A stretch of 64,000 bases of DNA from Eurosta solidaginis (lineage: Eukaryota; Arthropoda; Insecta; Diptera; Tephritidae), in contig NC_090323.1 in NCBI RefSeq assembly GCF_040869045.1, positions 268,154,392 to 268,218,391 of the forward strand. The letters are read 5' to 3'. A program made the translations under genes and the position numbers. Of the stretch, positions 1 to 11,187 are shown piece after piece; position 1 is the first letter of the stretch; the number at the start of each line of letters is the position of its first letter. The notes beneath the pieces were generated by a model. That model ran no database searches. It had not been told where the DNA came from and was given only the letters and a program-made list of their open reading frames with translations.

Positions 1-822
1 GTTTTCACATAAAACAGTTATCGTCATAGAATCTATGCCCCTACCAAATTTCACAAGGATTGGTAAATTGGTGTTCGATTTATGCTATTAAAAGTATTCT
101 AGACAAATTAAATGAAAAAGGGCGGGGCCACACCCATTTTGCAATTATCTTTTATTATTCTTTTTTGTTGCACCATATCATTACTGGAGTTGAATGTTGA
201 CATAATTTACTTATATACTGTAAAGTTATTTAATTTTTTGTTAAAATTTGACTTAAAAAAATTTTTTTTAAAAGTGGGCGTGTTCTTCATCCGATTTTCC
301 TAATTTTTATTTAGGACATATATAGTAATAGTAGTAACGTTCCTGCCAAATTTCATCATGATATCTTCAACGACTGCAAAATTACAACTTGCAAAACCTT
401 TAAATTACCTTCTTTTAAAAGTGGGCGGTGCCACGCCCATTGTCCAAAATTTTACTAATTTTCTATTCTGCGTCATAAGATCACCCACCTACCAAGTTTC
501 GTCGCTTTATCTCTCTTTTGTAATGAATTATCGTAATTTTTCGGTTTTTCGAAATTTTCGATATCGAAAAAGTGGGCGTGGTTATAGTGCGATATCGTTC
601 ATTTTAAATAGCGATCTGAGATGAGTGTACAGGAATCTACATACCAAATTTCATCAAGATATCTCAAAATTTACTCCAGTTATCGTGTTAACGAACATGG
701 CTCAATCAAATTTTTTTTTCGATACCGATGGAAGTCTATATCTATCTCGATTCCTTCCTATACAACCAACCGTTATCCAATCAAAGTTAATATACTCTGT
801 GTGCAAAGCACGCTGAGTATAA
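1..822 (+). mobile_element. INE (DINE-1/mini-me-like) copy, long subfamily, cut by window edge
   Basis: Matches the copy at 44685-46366 from its middle to its 3' part: the boxes gggcggggcc, gtgggcggtgccacgccc and aaagtgggcgtgg occur in the same order and spacing. The last ~120 bp differ from that copy and instead match the end of the shorter subfamily (ends at 11188-12332), finishing with gtgcaaagcacgctgagtat. Noncoding, non-autonomous; such INEs are generally linked to Helitron/Helentron transposition, which is family knowledge and not visible here. The 5' end lies outside the window. Confidence 0.8.
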
Positions 823-1570
823 AAAAACGCTGGTAATAAAACTTCGATTCTAATTGGTTGTGTTTATGTAGCAAACAAGTTTTTTTGTAGCAGTCAGCAA
901 AATGTTGCAAGTTGTCCGTTCATTATTTGCTTTTGTATGCATTTCTTGGTAAATTTTTATGTTTGTTGATTTTTCGTTACATAATTTTTGTTTCTCCATT
1001 TCTTTTATTGTTTATACACTGCCTGCCCATGAAGTTCATAATTGTTGCACGCAACATTTTTACTTACATGTGCATTTTTATATTTATTATATACACTCGT
1101 AATTAGATAGTTTCGTTGTTTTGATTTCATTCATTTATTGGCAGCTCGTTTACATTTTTTTGTTGTGGTGTACGCTGCGTCAGACAATCGGCGCCAAGTG
1201 GTAGTTATGCGCTTGCCACACGTGATGGCGCAACGTTCGCCGGGGGTTTGTGGTATGGCAGGAGGTTTCAAAGGGGGTTCACAGCAGGATATCGCACAGC
1301 GGTTGTAGCGGATTTAAAATAGTTGATTACTTGTAAGCAAATTAAATTTGTTTTTGTATTTTTTTCCTTCTCGCTAACACGCAATAGTAATAGCGCGTGT
1401 GTGTGCGCATGCAATCGTTTTGGGAATGCAATCGTGGCAATTAGGATAATTAAAAATGTAATTGTATAAATAGTGGCGCGCTTACGATTTAACTTTCAAT
1501 TCGTAGCTTTGGGAGAAGTTGTATCTAAATGGTTTCAAAATAATGTGGAAATGGACCAAAAAATAGTCAT
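823..1570. other. Noncoding stretch, nothing recognised
   Basis: AT-rich sequence with a short GC-richer block near 1180-1270. No open frame of note, no repeat boundary and no RNA gene was seen. Confidence 0.5.
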
Positions 1571-1589
1571 CAAATGATCCTGAAATCAG

Positions 1590-1765
1590 TCGGAAATTAT
1601 CACGTGGGGCTTCCACCAACATGCGCGGACGACATCTCTATAGCAGTAATCGCAAAACATCTTCAGACTCATCGCTCTTCCTTTGTCACGTGCAAACACT
1701 TAATCATGCCTGCATTTACCGAGAAAACCAATGTCAGATGGACACTGGAAGCCACTTATGAGGGG
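1590..1765 (+). pseudogene. Possible non-LTR reverse transcriptase scrap (CADD motif)
   Basis: One frame reads CADDISIAVIAKHL near 1627-1668. This resembles the catalytic YADD block of R1/Jockey-type reverse transcriptases, where a hydrophobic run and AKH(L/I) often follow the two aspartates. The flanking residues do not give a convincing RT domain and the frame closes at 1768. Downstream sequence to about 1960 may be more of the same corpse. If correct, Tyr to Cys in the motif would mark it as dead. A chance match cannot be excluded. Confidence 0.35.
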
Positions 1766-1769
1766 TAGT

Positions 1770-2089
1770 ACTAATCTGAATTGACTTTTCGGGGTTCCAT
1801 TGATCGGGGTATTAACTAGATTGAACGGCGCACGCATGAGGGTCCCATAAAGGGACTTCTGTTCAAGCTTTAGGGATAAAGAGGAGCTGGAAAGTGTTGA
1901 TAATTTTCTCTGCAGATAAATATCACAAGCCAGGACATACATGGAATGTTTGTACAAACACTTCATCAGCTATTTAGCGCATCTGGGATCTGTAGAGATC
2001 CTGCGTTTAATTAGGGAGTAAGGGCAACAGCTCATCCGCCATTACTTGGGAGAGTAAACTGCGACTTTTCTTAACCTTCCATCAACACA
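1770..2089. other. Noncoding, unassigned
   Basis: Moderately GC-richer than its surroundings. It may continue the LINE scrap just upstream, but no frame supports this. Confidence 0.3.
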
Positions 2090-2222
2090 TAGGCCCACTT
2101 GCAGACGGCAAGTTAACTTTTTTACTCAGAGCTAACCTGGCAACGAGGGTTGTATGTTTGACAAGTTTTTTAAATTAACTCTGAGCTAAAACAATAACTT
2201 TCCGTTCAGCAAATGGGCCTTA
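2090..2222. mobile_element. Short inverted-repeat MITE, ~133 bp
   Basis: The ends form an imperfect inverted repeat of about 47 bp. The left arm starts taggcccacttgc and runs through ctcagagctaa near 2137-2147. The right arm is its complement, from ttaactctgagct at 2174 to aaatgggcctta at 2222. Both ends carry TA at the boundary, which suits a TA-target element such as Tc1/mariner. No coding capacity. Confidence 0.7.
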
Positions 2223-2584
2223 ATATTTAGCTAATGGTGCCGTATTTCTTCCAATACCATTAAAGGCTTTGTTTTTACGGAAATTTGCTTGTCCCTGACA
2301 ATTTAAGAACCTACTTCAACACAACTTCTGAAGAAATCATCGGAGTGATCGGAGATCGTGTATTTTCCGTTGAAAGGCGTTTCGCCATTCTGAAGCTGAC
2401 AATTTATAGTTTTTTGCGGAAGATGTTTTAAGTATACAAAAGATAGTTTTCGTCGGCTTAAAGTGCAAGTTACAAACTGAGGTCTTGAAAAATCCAAAAT
2501 ATAGTAACAAGAGGTAAAGAAAGGGCTGCCCCACCAGTCGATTTAAGAGATCAAACTGTAAGTAAACAATGCAATCCAATCAAG
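2223..2584. other. Noncoding between two small inverted-repeat elements
   Basis: No gene, repeat or RNA signal was recognised. Confidence 0.4.
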
Positions 2585-2791
2585 GCTGTCGCTGCGAAAA
2601 CGCCTCTTCCCACAAACTTATTAAAAAACGGTCATATTTCAGATTTTTGGTAGAAGAACGCTCTATCTAAGAATTTCGTGCAAAAATAGTGCAGTTTTGA
2701 AATGAATTCTGATCCAAGGCGTCCTGCAAAAAATTTTTATCTTGGGCCTTATTGCAAGTTTGCTGAGAAAGAGCGTTTTCGAAGCGGCAGC
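2585..2791. repeat. Imperfect inverted repeat, MITE candidate, ~207 bp
   Basis: The left arm (about 2585-2622, containing gctgcgaaaacgcctcttcc) pairs with the right arm (about 2755-2791, containing gagaaagagcgttttcgaag). Mismatches are scattered and no target duplication is clear. The centre is AT-rich and noncoding. Confidence 0.5.
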
Positions 2792-3786
2792 TGAGATAGA
2801 CTGATATTCCACTTAGCAACTTGTATACGTATAATGTATGTTAAGGCTTTTCGGCATCACCAGAACTTTAGCAGTAATATATCGCTCTGCAGGGCACAAT
2901 TGAGAAAACAAATTGCAAAAGAAGTAGCACAACATGTGGGCGAATATGAGCTTTTTCGACTGCCTTTGTTGTTGGTCGTTTGACAATTTCTCAATATTTA
3001 TGTATGAGCTTACACATATTGTCGTCTTTATGGCTTTAACTTTGCAGTTGAATTGCTATGGATAGCCGTTTCGTTATACCAAATCTGCAGTAAAATCCAA
3101 AACAAAAGCGTCTGCAATGTTGCAAGTGCAGTTTTAGATCATTGAAGACAGAGACCATATCATTCGTTATGCCATGAAGTCGCACAATTGTACCGTTAGG
3201 CACTATGTACAAATATGACACATATACAAGAAAATGTGGCAGCAAAAAGTACGTCAAACAAACCACTGCTGCGTTGTGGCACTGCTCGCTTGAGTTCGGG
3301 ACAGGCAAACACCAGGAGTCTGGGCAAACAAGCAAACGAATTTGTCCTTAACGACAAGAGCTTTTTACAATGACAGCGATAGAGATATAGCTGTAGTAGC
3401 ATCAGTTGCAATAATGACAACAACAAACTATATTCTCAAAATTGCCACTGGGGTTGTTGTTGTATGGACTCTTGTGGTGTCATTACTTTTTATTTCTCAT
3501 CTTTTGTTTCATTTTTATTTTTATTTTTTTCAAATCAACTGTCAGCTGTAATTGAAAATAATTTGAGCACACAAAAATAGCTTGCGGTTGACAAGGACTT
3601 GCCCCAATTTTCGGAATGGATTTTTGATGTTCCATATTAAGTAAATATGGTTATGGATTCATTAAATCTTTATTAATATGCAATTTATTTTAATTAATGT
3701 ATGTGCAATTTTTTGCGTACAACCCAGCAGACATTATTTTTTTAAATATAAGATAACTAGTGAAATCTCGGATTGGAAAATATATG
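2792..3786. other. Noncoding stretch, nothing recognised
   Basis: Short overlapping frames on both strands look random, with no domain or splice pattern. Confidence 0.4.
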
Positions 3787-3792
3787 TATGTA

Positions 3793-4075
3793 CACTCAGA
3801 GAAAAATGGCGGTCTAATTTAAGCTTATTGGGCTTAATATAAGATTGCTCCGGTCCGGTAGGAAACGGTCTTAATAAAAGCACAAAATGTTCTTAAATTA
3901 AGAGAGAATTCGTAATGTAACACCACAGTTCTAGCATTAATCTTGTTTATAAAATATACAATCTTATTTTGAGAGTACCGGTTCTTAAATATCGTCTATA
4001 CGTTCTTGAATTTATACCGCGTTTTTAATTTAAGAACGCTACACAATATTAAACTATGAACGATAGAGCTTAAAA
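3793..4075. repeat. Left subterminal repeat cluster of the 2.6 kb element
   Basis: Contains cttaatataagattg, ttcttaaattaagag, caatcttattttgag, ggttcttaaatatcg, acgttcttgaatttat and tttaatttaagaacgc, which are variants of one short, partly palindromic motif in alternating orientation. Confidence 0.65.
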
Positions 4076-4213
4076 CTATCCCGCATCTCCGTTTGGTTTG
4101 GATTTTGCAAATATGATGTTACAAATAACTTTAATTAACTTTGTGCAGTCGTTTTCGTTTTGCAACATTTTTATAGTTATTGCGCATCTTAATAGAAGTA
4201 GATAAATAGAAAA

Positions 4214-5638
4214 ATGGAAAACTATAGCGTTTATTCAAATAATGCTGAAAATTTATAGTGATGAAAATTTAGTTAGCGATTGGGTTGTCATAACGCCGAA
4301 GCAACTGCAAGAATTTCGGTTTTTACAAAAAACAACGAAAGCGGATTAAATACAGCAGAAGATGAAAGTTCAAATATCAAAGATGGCGTAAATCTTAAAA
4401 CTTTGTTGAAGGAATTCAATCTGGAATGTATTTTGAACTTGAAAGGTACTCCCTATTTGGTGATATATGTACATAGATACATGAAGAGTCGAACTTAATA
4501 AATGTTTTTTAGCGTGCTTGTGCCTGCAATATATTCGAAACGAGGATTTGAAGATAGAAGTTCACATTTTGGCCTACGCACAGAGTTTCGTTAAAAGTTA
4601 TTTGCTTGGAGAAAGAAAAAGGTAAATAGAACAATATTTGTAAAACTTTTGTACAAATGTATGAAAAAATTATTATGGCATATTTTTTAAGTTTGGAATT
4701 GAAGACGAAACAATGTCGGTGCCATCGAAAATACATGACTGGTTCAAAGGCTGCGCAGATGGTCAGAGTAAAACTTCTTGCCTCTCATCAACAAGCTCGC
4801 CATTGTGTCCACGACTTTTTAATAAGGTTATAACTTACTAATCACACCTAGACATAAAATTCGCCTGGACATTTGATCAGACCCATTTACCCTCATCTCA
4901 TCCACCACACACATCTACCCAGATTCGGTCTCATCACGTCATGTTGAAATACATGTGGGTAGATAGGCCTGGTTAAATATTTATACCACTTTTTTGTTTG
5001 CCGGTAGTGTTATTTATAATTTTTATTTTTACTGAAACCACTTTTTAAATATTTATTTAAGATATAACTGATATACTGACGCAGATATCTAAAGGAATCA
5101 ATATAATGGAGTATTACAAAGAGAACACCCTAACAAGTCTCTTCAGAGATGAAATTATCAACATAGTCGTTGTTGTCTAAATAATATTACGCTTAAAGCC
5201 AATGATTTTTCAACTTTTGTAAATGAAATTTGCACAATTTTTCCTACCGAAAGAAATTCTGAGGTTTGTGTATTCTTAGTTTAATTGATTTAAATTTTTA
5301 CCGAAATTTCTGAATTTTATTATTACTTGCTACATCAAAATTTTCTATAGGATTACTATTTCATACCGCGAAAGGGAAAAAATAACCCAGAGGAAAGTTG
5401 TATGCGAAATACAAGAACCAAAGGGGGCAAGAAAAAGAAATTTGGAGGCTATATATGCGAAAGTGGGCCGTCCAATTTTAAGCAACAAATAGAATCTGAA
5501 GACACAAATGTGGAAGATTTGGAAATTGATGAACCTTTAGCTATGGGCTTAAAAACTGTTTCAAATATTTTCACTGAAATACCCCAAAACGTGTCAGTAT
5601 CCGTGGACTTTTATACCAAAATATTTTTTCGAAATTAA
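4214..5638 (+). pseudogene. Decayed multi-exon gene: SAM-like N-terminus plus basic conserved domain
   Basis: Five exon-like blocks with consensus splice sites: 4214-4445, 4513-4621, 4692-4826, 5062-5263 and 5351-5638; introns begin GT and end AG. Blocks 1-2 and 4-5 join in phase. Blocks 1-2 read like a SAM-type helical domain (LLKEFNLECILNL; LQYIRNEDLKIEV). Block 3 is serine-rich. Blocks 4-5 carry YYKENTLTSLFRDEIINIV, NEICTIFPTERNSE and DYYFIPRKGKNNPEE, then a lysine-rich stretch and an acidic tail. This order (SAM-like, Ser-rich linker, domain ending YF(I/V)P..KG) recalls widespread uncharacterised insect proteins, a recollection not checked here. Frameshifts near 4250 and 5173 and phase breaks around block 3 suggest it is dead. 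Function is unknown; DNA binding is only a guess. Confidence 0.55.
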
Positions 5639-6104
5639 CACCACTTATGATACAAAGTCACCAAAAAGGTTCATATTCTATAATAATTCAAGAAAAAGGA
5701 TTTATTTTTGATAATTGTAAATTTGTAAGGAAATTTATTTTATAGGAACACTTTATAAAAGTGGAAATTACTTAGCAATATGTACATCATTTACTATTGA
5801 ACCTTATAAAATAAAGCACATTTGGTTTCAAAATGAAAATATATATGTAATATGTTATCAAATAGTTAGAAATTTCAGCAATCATTTTCAATCCTATAAA
5901 TGAGGCTGTAGTATTGAAACTTTACAAATAATAAATATATCTAAGTTTATAAGCCCTCCGATGCATTTATACTATGTAAAAAATGGCAAAACCTTTGTAA
6001 GGCTAAACTATATATGAATAAACTTCTATGCGATTTTTTTATAAATTCTTGAATAAAATGAAAGTGAAGTTTAACATCTGGCATTGTTTTCATTCCATTC
6101 CTAC

Positions 6105-6427
6105 AGGGTAAGCTATATTTCGAAATTCGAATTTCGAAAGTGAAAGGTAAGAACAAAGCAGATTAGTATCAAGAATACACGTTCTTGAATTTAGAACGGT
6201 GCAGATTAATATCAAGAATACATGTTCAAGAAGGGAGAATCCCTCAATCTTATAACAAGAACGATCTGGTTTTAAAAATTTGATTCTTAAAAACATACCG
6301 AAATAATCTTAAATTTAAGTGGTCTAAAAATAAGATTATCATTATTAGATTAAGAATTTTCAAGCTTAACAGACTATTAACAACGTTTGGGCTTTTTCTT
6401 GATGTTAGACTGTTTTTTCCATCAGTG
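6105..6427. repeat. Right subterminal repeat cluster of the 2.6 kb element
   Basis: Contains tacacgttcttgaattta, tacatgttcaagaagg, gattcttaaaaac, aatcttaaatttaagtgg and gattaagaattttc, mirroring the motif variants of the left end. The outermost 25 bp pair with the left terminus. Confidence 0.65.
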
Positions 6428-6433
6428 TATGTA

Positions 6434-7080
6434 TAAGAAAACTGCACCTGCAACCGGATTACGAATATTTCAAGAATTAGCTCACATTAAAATCTTACAA
6501 CGGAGCTACATTAATTAGGTCCTATTTTTTGTTTTTCTCCAGTGTTTCTAGAGTGTTCTTTAGTATTTTTTGAGATATCCATGTACCATGTGCCCATCGC
6601 ACTATTGTGCTCTAATTTCGTATACAAAAAGTCACTCACTTTAAATTTTGGAGACCCGTACTGTATTAAAAGTTGGTGAGACCACAGCGATCAATTTTGT
6701 AATGAAAGTAGCGGGGTGTTGATGTTTCAGTGTCAAGTACTTCAAAAACATCGCACCTTTATATAAAAATAAATAAATATATTGCGCATATAGTACCTCC
6801 GCGCTTCTCTTCCAATTTGCTTTATGCTACTTCTTTTATTTTTCCTAAAAATCGGGCGGACGGCACCTACATGTTTCACTGAGAACGGGACCTGAAAGTA
6901 GGTGAATATTCACGGAGAAGTGTTTTTCCAAATCACTGTGGTGAACCACTCGAAGTTAGTACAGCCGTTCTGGTGTGAGTTATCGTATGATTGAGTCACA
7001 AGGACGACAGCGGTTCATCACAAATCCAAACATAAATGGTTTTGGAAAAGTAGTCAGATACTGGATAATATCGGAATCTT
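6434..7080. other. Noncoding stretch, nothing recognised
   Basis: AT-rich, with no domain, repeat border or RNA gene seen. Confidence 0.4.
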
Positions 7081-7560
7081 GCCGTGACCATTCCCGCACT
7101 CTTTCGAGGCAATTTTAGAATCATGTCACGGCTTTCAGCAGGTTGTGTTGAAGTAGTTTTGGGAACTATTTCGGCAAGTTCGGGACACTATCGGGAATCA
7201 TTTGGGACTATTTTTAGACTACTCAGGAGTACTTCGGTGCCGCATTGAAATTATTTTATTTTTATATGATTGGGATCAGTTTCTTGGTTGTTTTTGTAGC
7301 AATATAGCCGAGTCCATTTCGTGACTATTTCGGGCTTGCAACACGATATTTCGGAACTATCTAAAAGACTTCAAAACCATTTAAAAATAAAAAAAATTTC
7401 TCAGAAGAGTATTGAGCCACAGCTTTTCAAAAAATATAGTATATTTTTCCTTCAATGGGCCATAGCGTGCTCTGGACGTTTCGACATTATGTGCGCTATA
7501 AATTCGGGACCTTTTCGGACCTGTTTCAACATTATTTCTAGGATGTCTCTGTTAATAGGA
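7081..7560. repeat. Degenerate ~11-bp minisatellite (GGACTATTTCG-like)
   Basis: Units such as ggaactatttcg, ggacactatcg, ggaatcatttg and ggactattttt follow one another at about 11 bp, with spacers and drift. The same consensus makes up the clearer array at 43330-43805. Open frames here are by-products of the repeat. Confidence 0.55.
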
Positions 7561-7746
7561 TAATAACGGTACTATGGCGCAGTATTTTATATTTTATTTT
7601 CTTCGTGCGGACTGCGTCGTGGGTAAAGGTTAGATCTTTATATAACTGAGAAAATATTTTTTAGTCCCGTGAGCTATGTGTTGCACAACAAAAACAATTT
7701 TTTAATGGAAAAAAGCTTTCCAAGTTTTAATTATATCAAATTTTTT
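7561..7746. other. Short noncoding gap
   Basis: Nothing recognised. Confidence 0.3.
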
Positions 7747-7891
7747 GATGTATATTGGAAAGATTTTCCGTTTCCAACGACAACAACTGATCAGAACGAA
7801 AATCGACACTGCTGATAGTAGAACGCCGAAACCGGTTTGTCTCGAAACCAAATTTGAAAAGGGATAACGGAAAATCGTTCCAATATACATC
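7747..7891. repeat. Inverted repeat with 29-30 bp arms
   Basis: gatgtatattggaaagattt at 7747 is mirrored by the complement ending at 7891 (gttccaatatacatc). The arms are about 90 percent alike and the loop is about 86 bp. It could be a small MITE or a hairpin; no target duplication was seen. Confidence 0.55.
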
Positions 7892-9596
7892 ATTTAGCCA
7901 CCCTGTCGGAAAATCAACAAAACAAAATAAGTCATCGAATTTTTTGATGAAAGGATCTTTTCTCAGAAAACGGTTTCGCTTTTGAATTTACATGTCGAAT
8001 CTAGCACAGGGATTTCAAATTTATTACTAACCATTAATGTGAAATTTATTCTTATGATAAATATTAAATATTTTCCATTTGGATTTTTGAATCAATCATG
8101 TGTTCTTTTCAGTTTCGAATTGAACTGTAAAGCTTCTTCAAAGTGGGTCGAACCATTCAACTGAACTAATTACATACATTTCGGGATCAATATACTTAAA
8201 AGTAAACAGAAGTTGGCCAGCCGTCAATTCACGAAAAAAATAAAAAGAAAATCAATTGAAAGCTGGCTACAACAAAATGTCAACCACTTGTCACAAACGC
8301 ATTGTTAAAGGCAGCTGCTATTGTTTTGTTTTACCAGTGCAATAATGCTTGTTGTTGTGCTAATTTAAATGTACATGCCACTCACACGCACCAACACACA
8401 AGCAGTGTTGTATGAATGTATTCTTTTGTTTTTTCTACTTAAATTATTGCAGTTATTTCAGCGGACACATGTGGCAATAACGTGGCTTTAGCCACAACAA
8501 ACTGCAGTGTAATGTCATATAGAATAAATTATTAATAAACAGCAACAACAGCAGCAGCTACAATGTTGCAACTTCATTCCGAATTAATCACTTAACGCTG
8601 CAACACGCTGCTAAAATCTGTGAATCATTAGCCAGCAGGCGGGTATTTAAGTGTCAACGAGTAAGTGTTGAAATGCAATTTCATATATTATTTAAATGCA
8701 TAAATATTCATGTGCCATACGAACTTCAATTTGCTACTTTACCACTGTTGACGCAGTTGGAAGATATTACGAGTAAATAACGCTTATATGGCAAAGCAGT
8801 AAGTAGCTGTGGCATGTGGCAAGTGCCAACTGAGTTCAAGTAAATATCATTGACACTTTTGCCACTGTCACGTGCCCGATAGTCCGTCTGCCCGAAGGCG
8901 CGCTAGTATTTCCTACATGCATTGCTTATTGTTGTTGTGTTGTTGTTAGGTATTTGAGGAGTGTTTTTTATTTTTTATAAATATGTATTGCTTGTGTGTA
9001 TTTGCTTTATTTTACAGCAAACGTGGGCGTTATGCTGTGTTGTGCTGATGTGACAGCTGCTCATGATGATCATAAGAATAATTAATGAATCCATCAGCAT
9101 TATCATCATTATTTAAAGTTGCACTTTGAACTTAATACAAGTTATGTGGCAGTTATGTGCACCCACACAAATCTGTATATAGTCGATAAACTGGTTGCGT
9201 GTGCTTGTGTTGTGGTTGGTGGAAGTAACATCCCACCAAAAAAGTGCGTACGTCTTATAAGGTAAAAACTGATAGAGCGTATACAAATTTAATACCTAAT
9301 TTTGATTCTAATATGAGCTGCTTCCTCGGGGAAGTCATTGCGCTTTATACAAATTTGGGCATAAAAATTAGAATATATATTTAGTTATAATCAAAGTTTT
9401 AATTTGTTTAAATTCTAGTCTTCGTTTTATTTTGCATTATAGGTAAAATATTAGTAAATGTCTTTGTTTCTAAAGTTTTAAGTTTTTGTTCTAGAATAAG
9501 TAAACTTTAAGAGTCAGTTCTAGTTTTTAGTTTAAGTAGTCGTATTCAAAATATTATTTTCCAGGGACCCATTTTACCAGTTATTTTCTTTTTTTG
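7892..9596. other. Noncoding, intron-like AT-rich DNA
   Basis: Contains short CAA/CAG-rich stretches (around 8540-8570), TGTTGTTG runs and a GC-richer spot near 8870-8910. 9380-9540 has degenerate tttagt-type repeats like those at 13690-14250. No gene seen. Confidence 0.4.
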
Positions 9597-9768
9597 AGTC
9601 GAAAAAGTACGGGTAAAAAAATTGACCTAGATGAAAGTTTATGGGATCACGAGGATACCCATGACGAATGCATGCATATGTTTTATTTTTCAAACTTAAA
9701 AAAAAAAAAAAATCCGCTAATAAAAGTTAAATCCGGACTCATATTTCTTAAGGACAAAGTAAATTAAT

Positions 9769-10050
9769 ATAACTATGGAACGGCTCATCCAAATGAAACG
9801 GTTTTTTTTTACCAATAGATTCTTTTGTATGTCCATGTAGATTTGAAACAGAAAACCCTAAAACAACTATTAATATCTGTACTTTTATAAATCTTACTTT
9901 ACTCTATATAAAACTTGCACCTGTTTTTTCGCAGAAAAGTTTGATCCAACTGAGATATTGCCTAAAAATTTAATACAGCAGCTTCTGCTGAAACAAGAAG
10001 TACTCCGTATGGAAAAAAATCGTCTCGTTTAGATGAGCCGTTCTATAGTT
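9769..10050. repeat. Inverted repeat, arms ~40 bp, loop ~200 bp
   Basis: The left arm ataactatggaacggctcat (9769 on) pairs with the right arm atgagccgttctatagtt (10031-10050), extended by gttttttttt against ggaaaaaaat. The loop ends in a tttttcgcag acceptor-like site followed by an open stretch that reads like coding sequence, so this may be the remains of a gene-bearing element. Confidence 0.55.
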
Positions 10051-11187
10051 ACAAAAATTAAAAGTTCGAAAATAATTGTTTTTAAGGACTTGTATTAAAA
10101 AAGTTAGAGTTCCTGCAATTCGCGATGTGCTCAGAAAATATCTGTCCTCATTGTTCATTGTATGGTTCTTAAAAAATGTTAATAATACGCTCTATTTGAT
10201 TATTTATATATTCGCCAGCATAAAAGTTAAACATTTTTGCGATCGACTTTCATTCGTTTCATCTTCAAAGTAAAAAAATTCTCTAATATATCAAAAACAA
10301 CAAGATTAGAAATGGTTTTGTGTTTAGATAAATTAGAGTGTATATTTCAGTTAAATAGATTCAGATCGTCCGCCGACCTATCTCTTTGGTATTCTCAATT
10401 ATCACGTAATAAGAACAGGCTTTAAAAGCGACGTTGATATGTTCTTGCAATCACATTTTCGAAAGTGTAACTTATACAAAGTATGTATAATCATTCAAGG
10501 CTCAGCTCACTACCACCAGCACCCACATCTGGGTAACTGACTGACTGACTGGGTGACTAGCAAACACGCTGGATATCACGAGGAGCAGACAACACACATA
10601 CGTCCAGTGTAATTTTGTTGCATATTGCATGCTAACGACGAAAGGGCAATTGAATAGCTAGCAGAAGAAGATGAGAGAGATTTAAGGGGGCAAAAAAGGA
10701 GGTATGAAAAACTGTACAATGGAATACAAATGAATGAATAAAATATGTTGTAATGTTTGACATAATAAAAGGCAAATATCAAAATGTGTTGAAAAGAGAA
10801 CGAAAGTAGTTGGGGGAAAATGCAAAGAAAGAGGCAGAGGATGAACGCGAAAATATGTACATAGCCAAACGGGCATGCATGTAGGACGAGTGAGTATACA
10901 AATCATTCATGTAAGTGTTAATGTGGTATGACAAACAATTGTATACATACTCGATGATGTGTGTGCCGCTGACACAATTCAAGCTTGGTGAAGCTTAAAT
11001 AATCCATTGTCCACATGCCACCTAAATCACACATATGCACGTTATTTTCACATACACAAAAATACTTCCCAGAGTTCGCATATGTTTCAGAAATTTTTTT
11101 TGCCGTTTTTCCCGTAATGTAGCATGAATATATATATAATGACTGCGACAGTGCCGAAAAAGTAAAAACAATGCAAATAAATATGAA
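10051..11187. other. Noncoding stretch with a short ACTG microsatellite
   Basis: actgactgactgactg-like run near 10537-10555. Otherwise featureless; AT-rich frames are not gene-like. Confidence 0.4.

Larger units (their letters stand above)
3793..6427. mobile_element. 2.6 kb DNA element with terminal inverted repeats and a cargo gene
   Basis: The left end begins cactcagagaaaaatggcgg. The right end, read on the other strand, begins cactgatggaaaaaacagtc and continues tctaa like the left. Both ends are flanked by tatgta (3787-3792 and 6428-6433), a likely 6-bp target duplication, though the flank is microsatellite-like so its length is uncertain. The subterminal 280-330 bp on both sides are packed with variants of ttcttaaattaaga and gttcttgaat in both orientations, a usual design for transposase-binding ends. 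The interior holds a split gene on the plus strand (4214-5638). No transposase catalytic domain was recognised, so the superfamily is unassigned and the element may be non-autonomous. Confidence 0.7.

Noticed and set aside
358..836. Open frames inside INE copies (also near 11984, 31818, 45876, 52161)
   Set aside because: The same frames recur with frameshifts among copies and follow the noncoding INE consensus; not genes.
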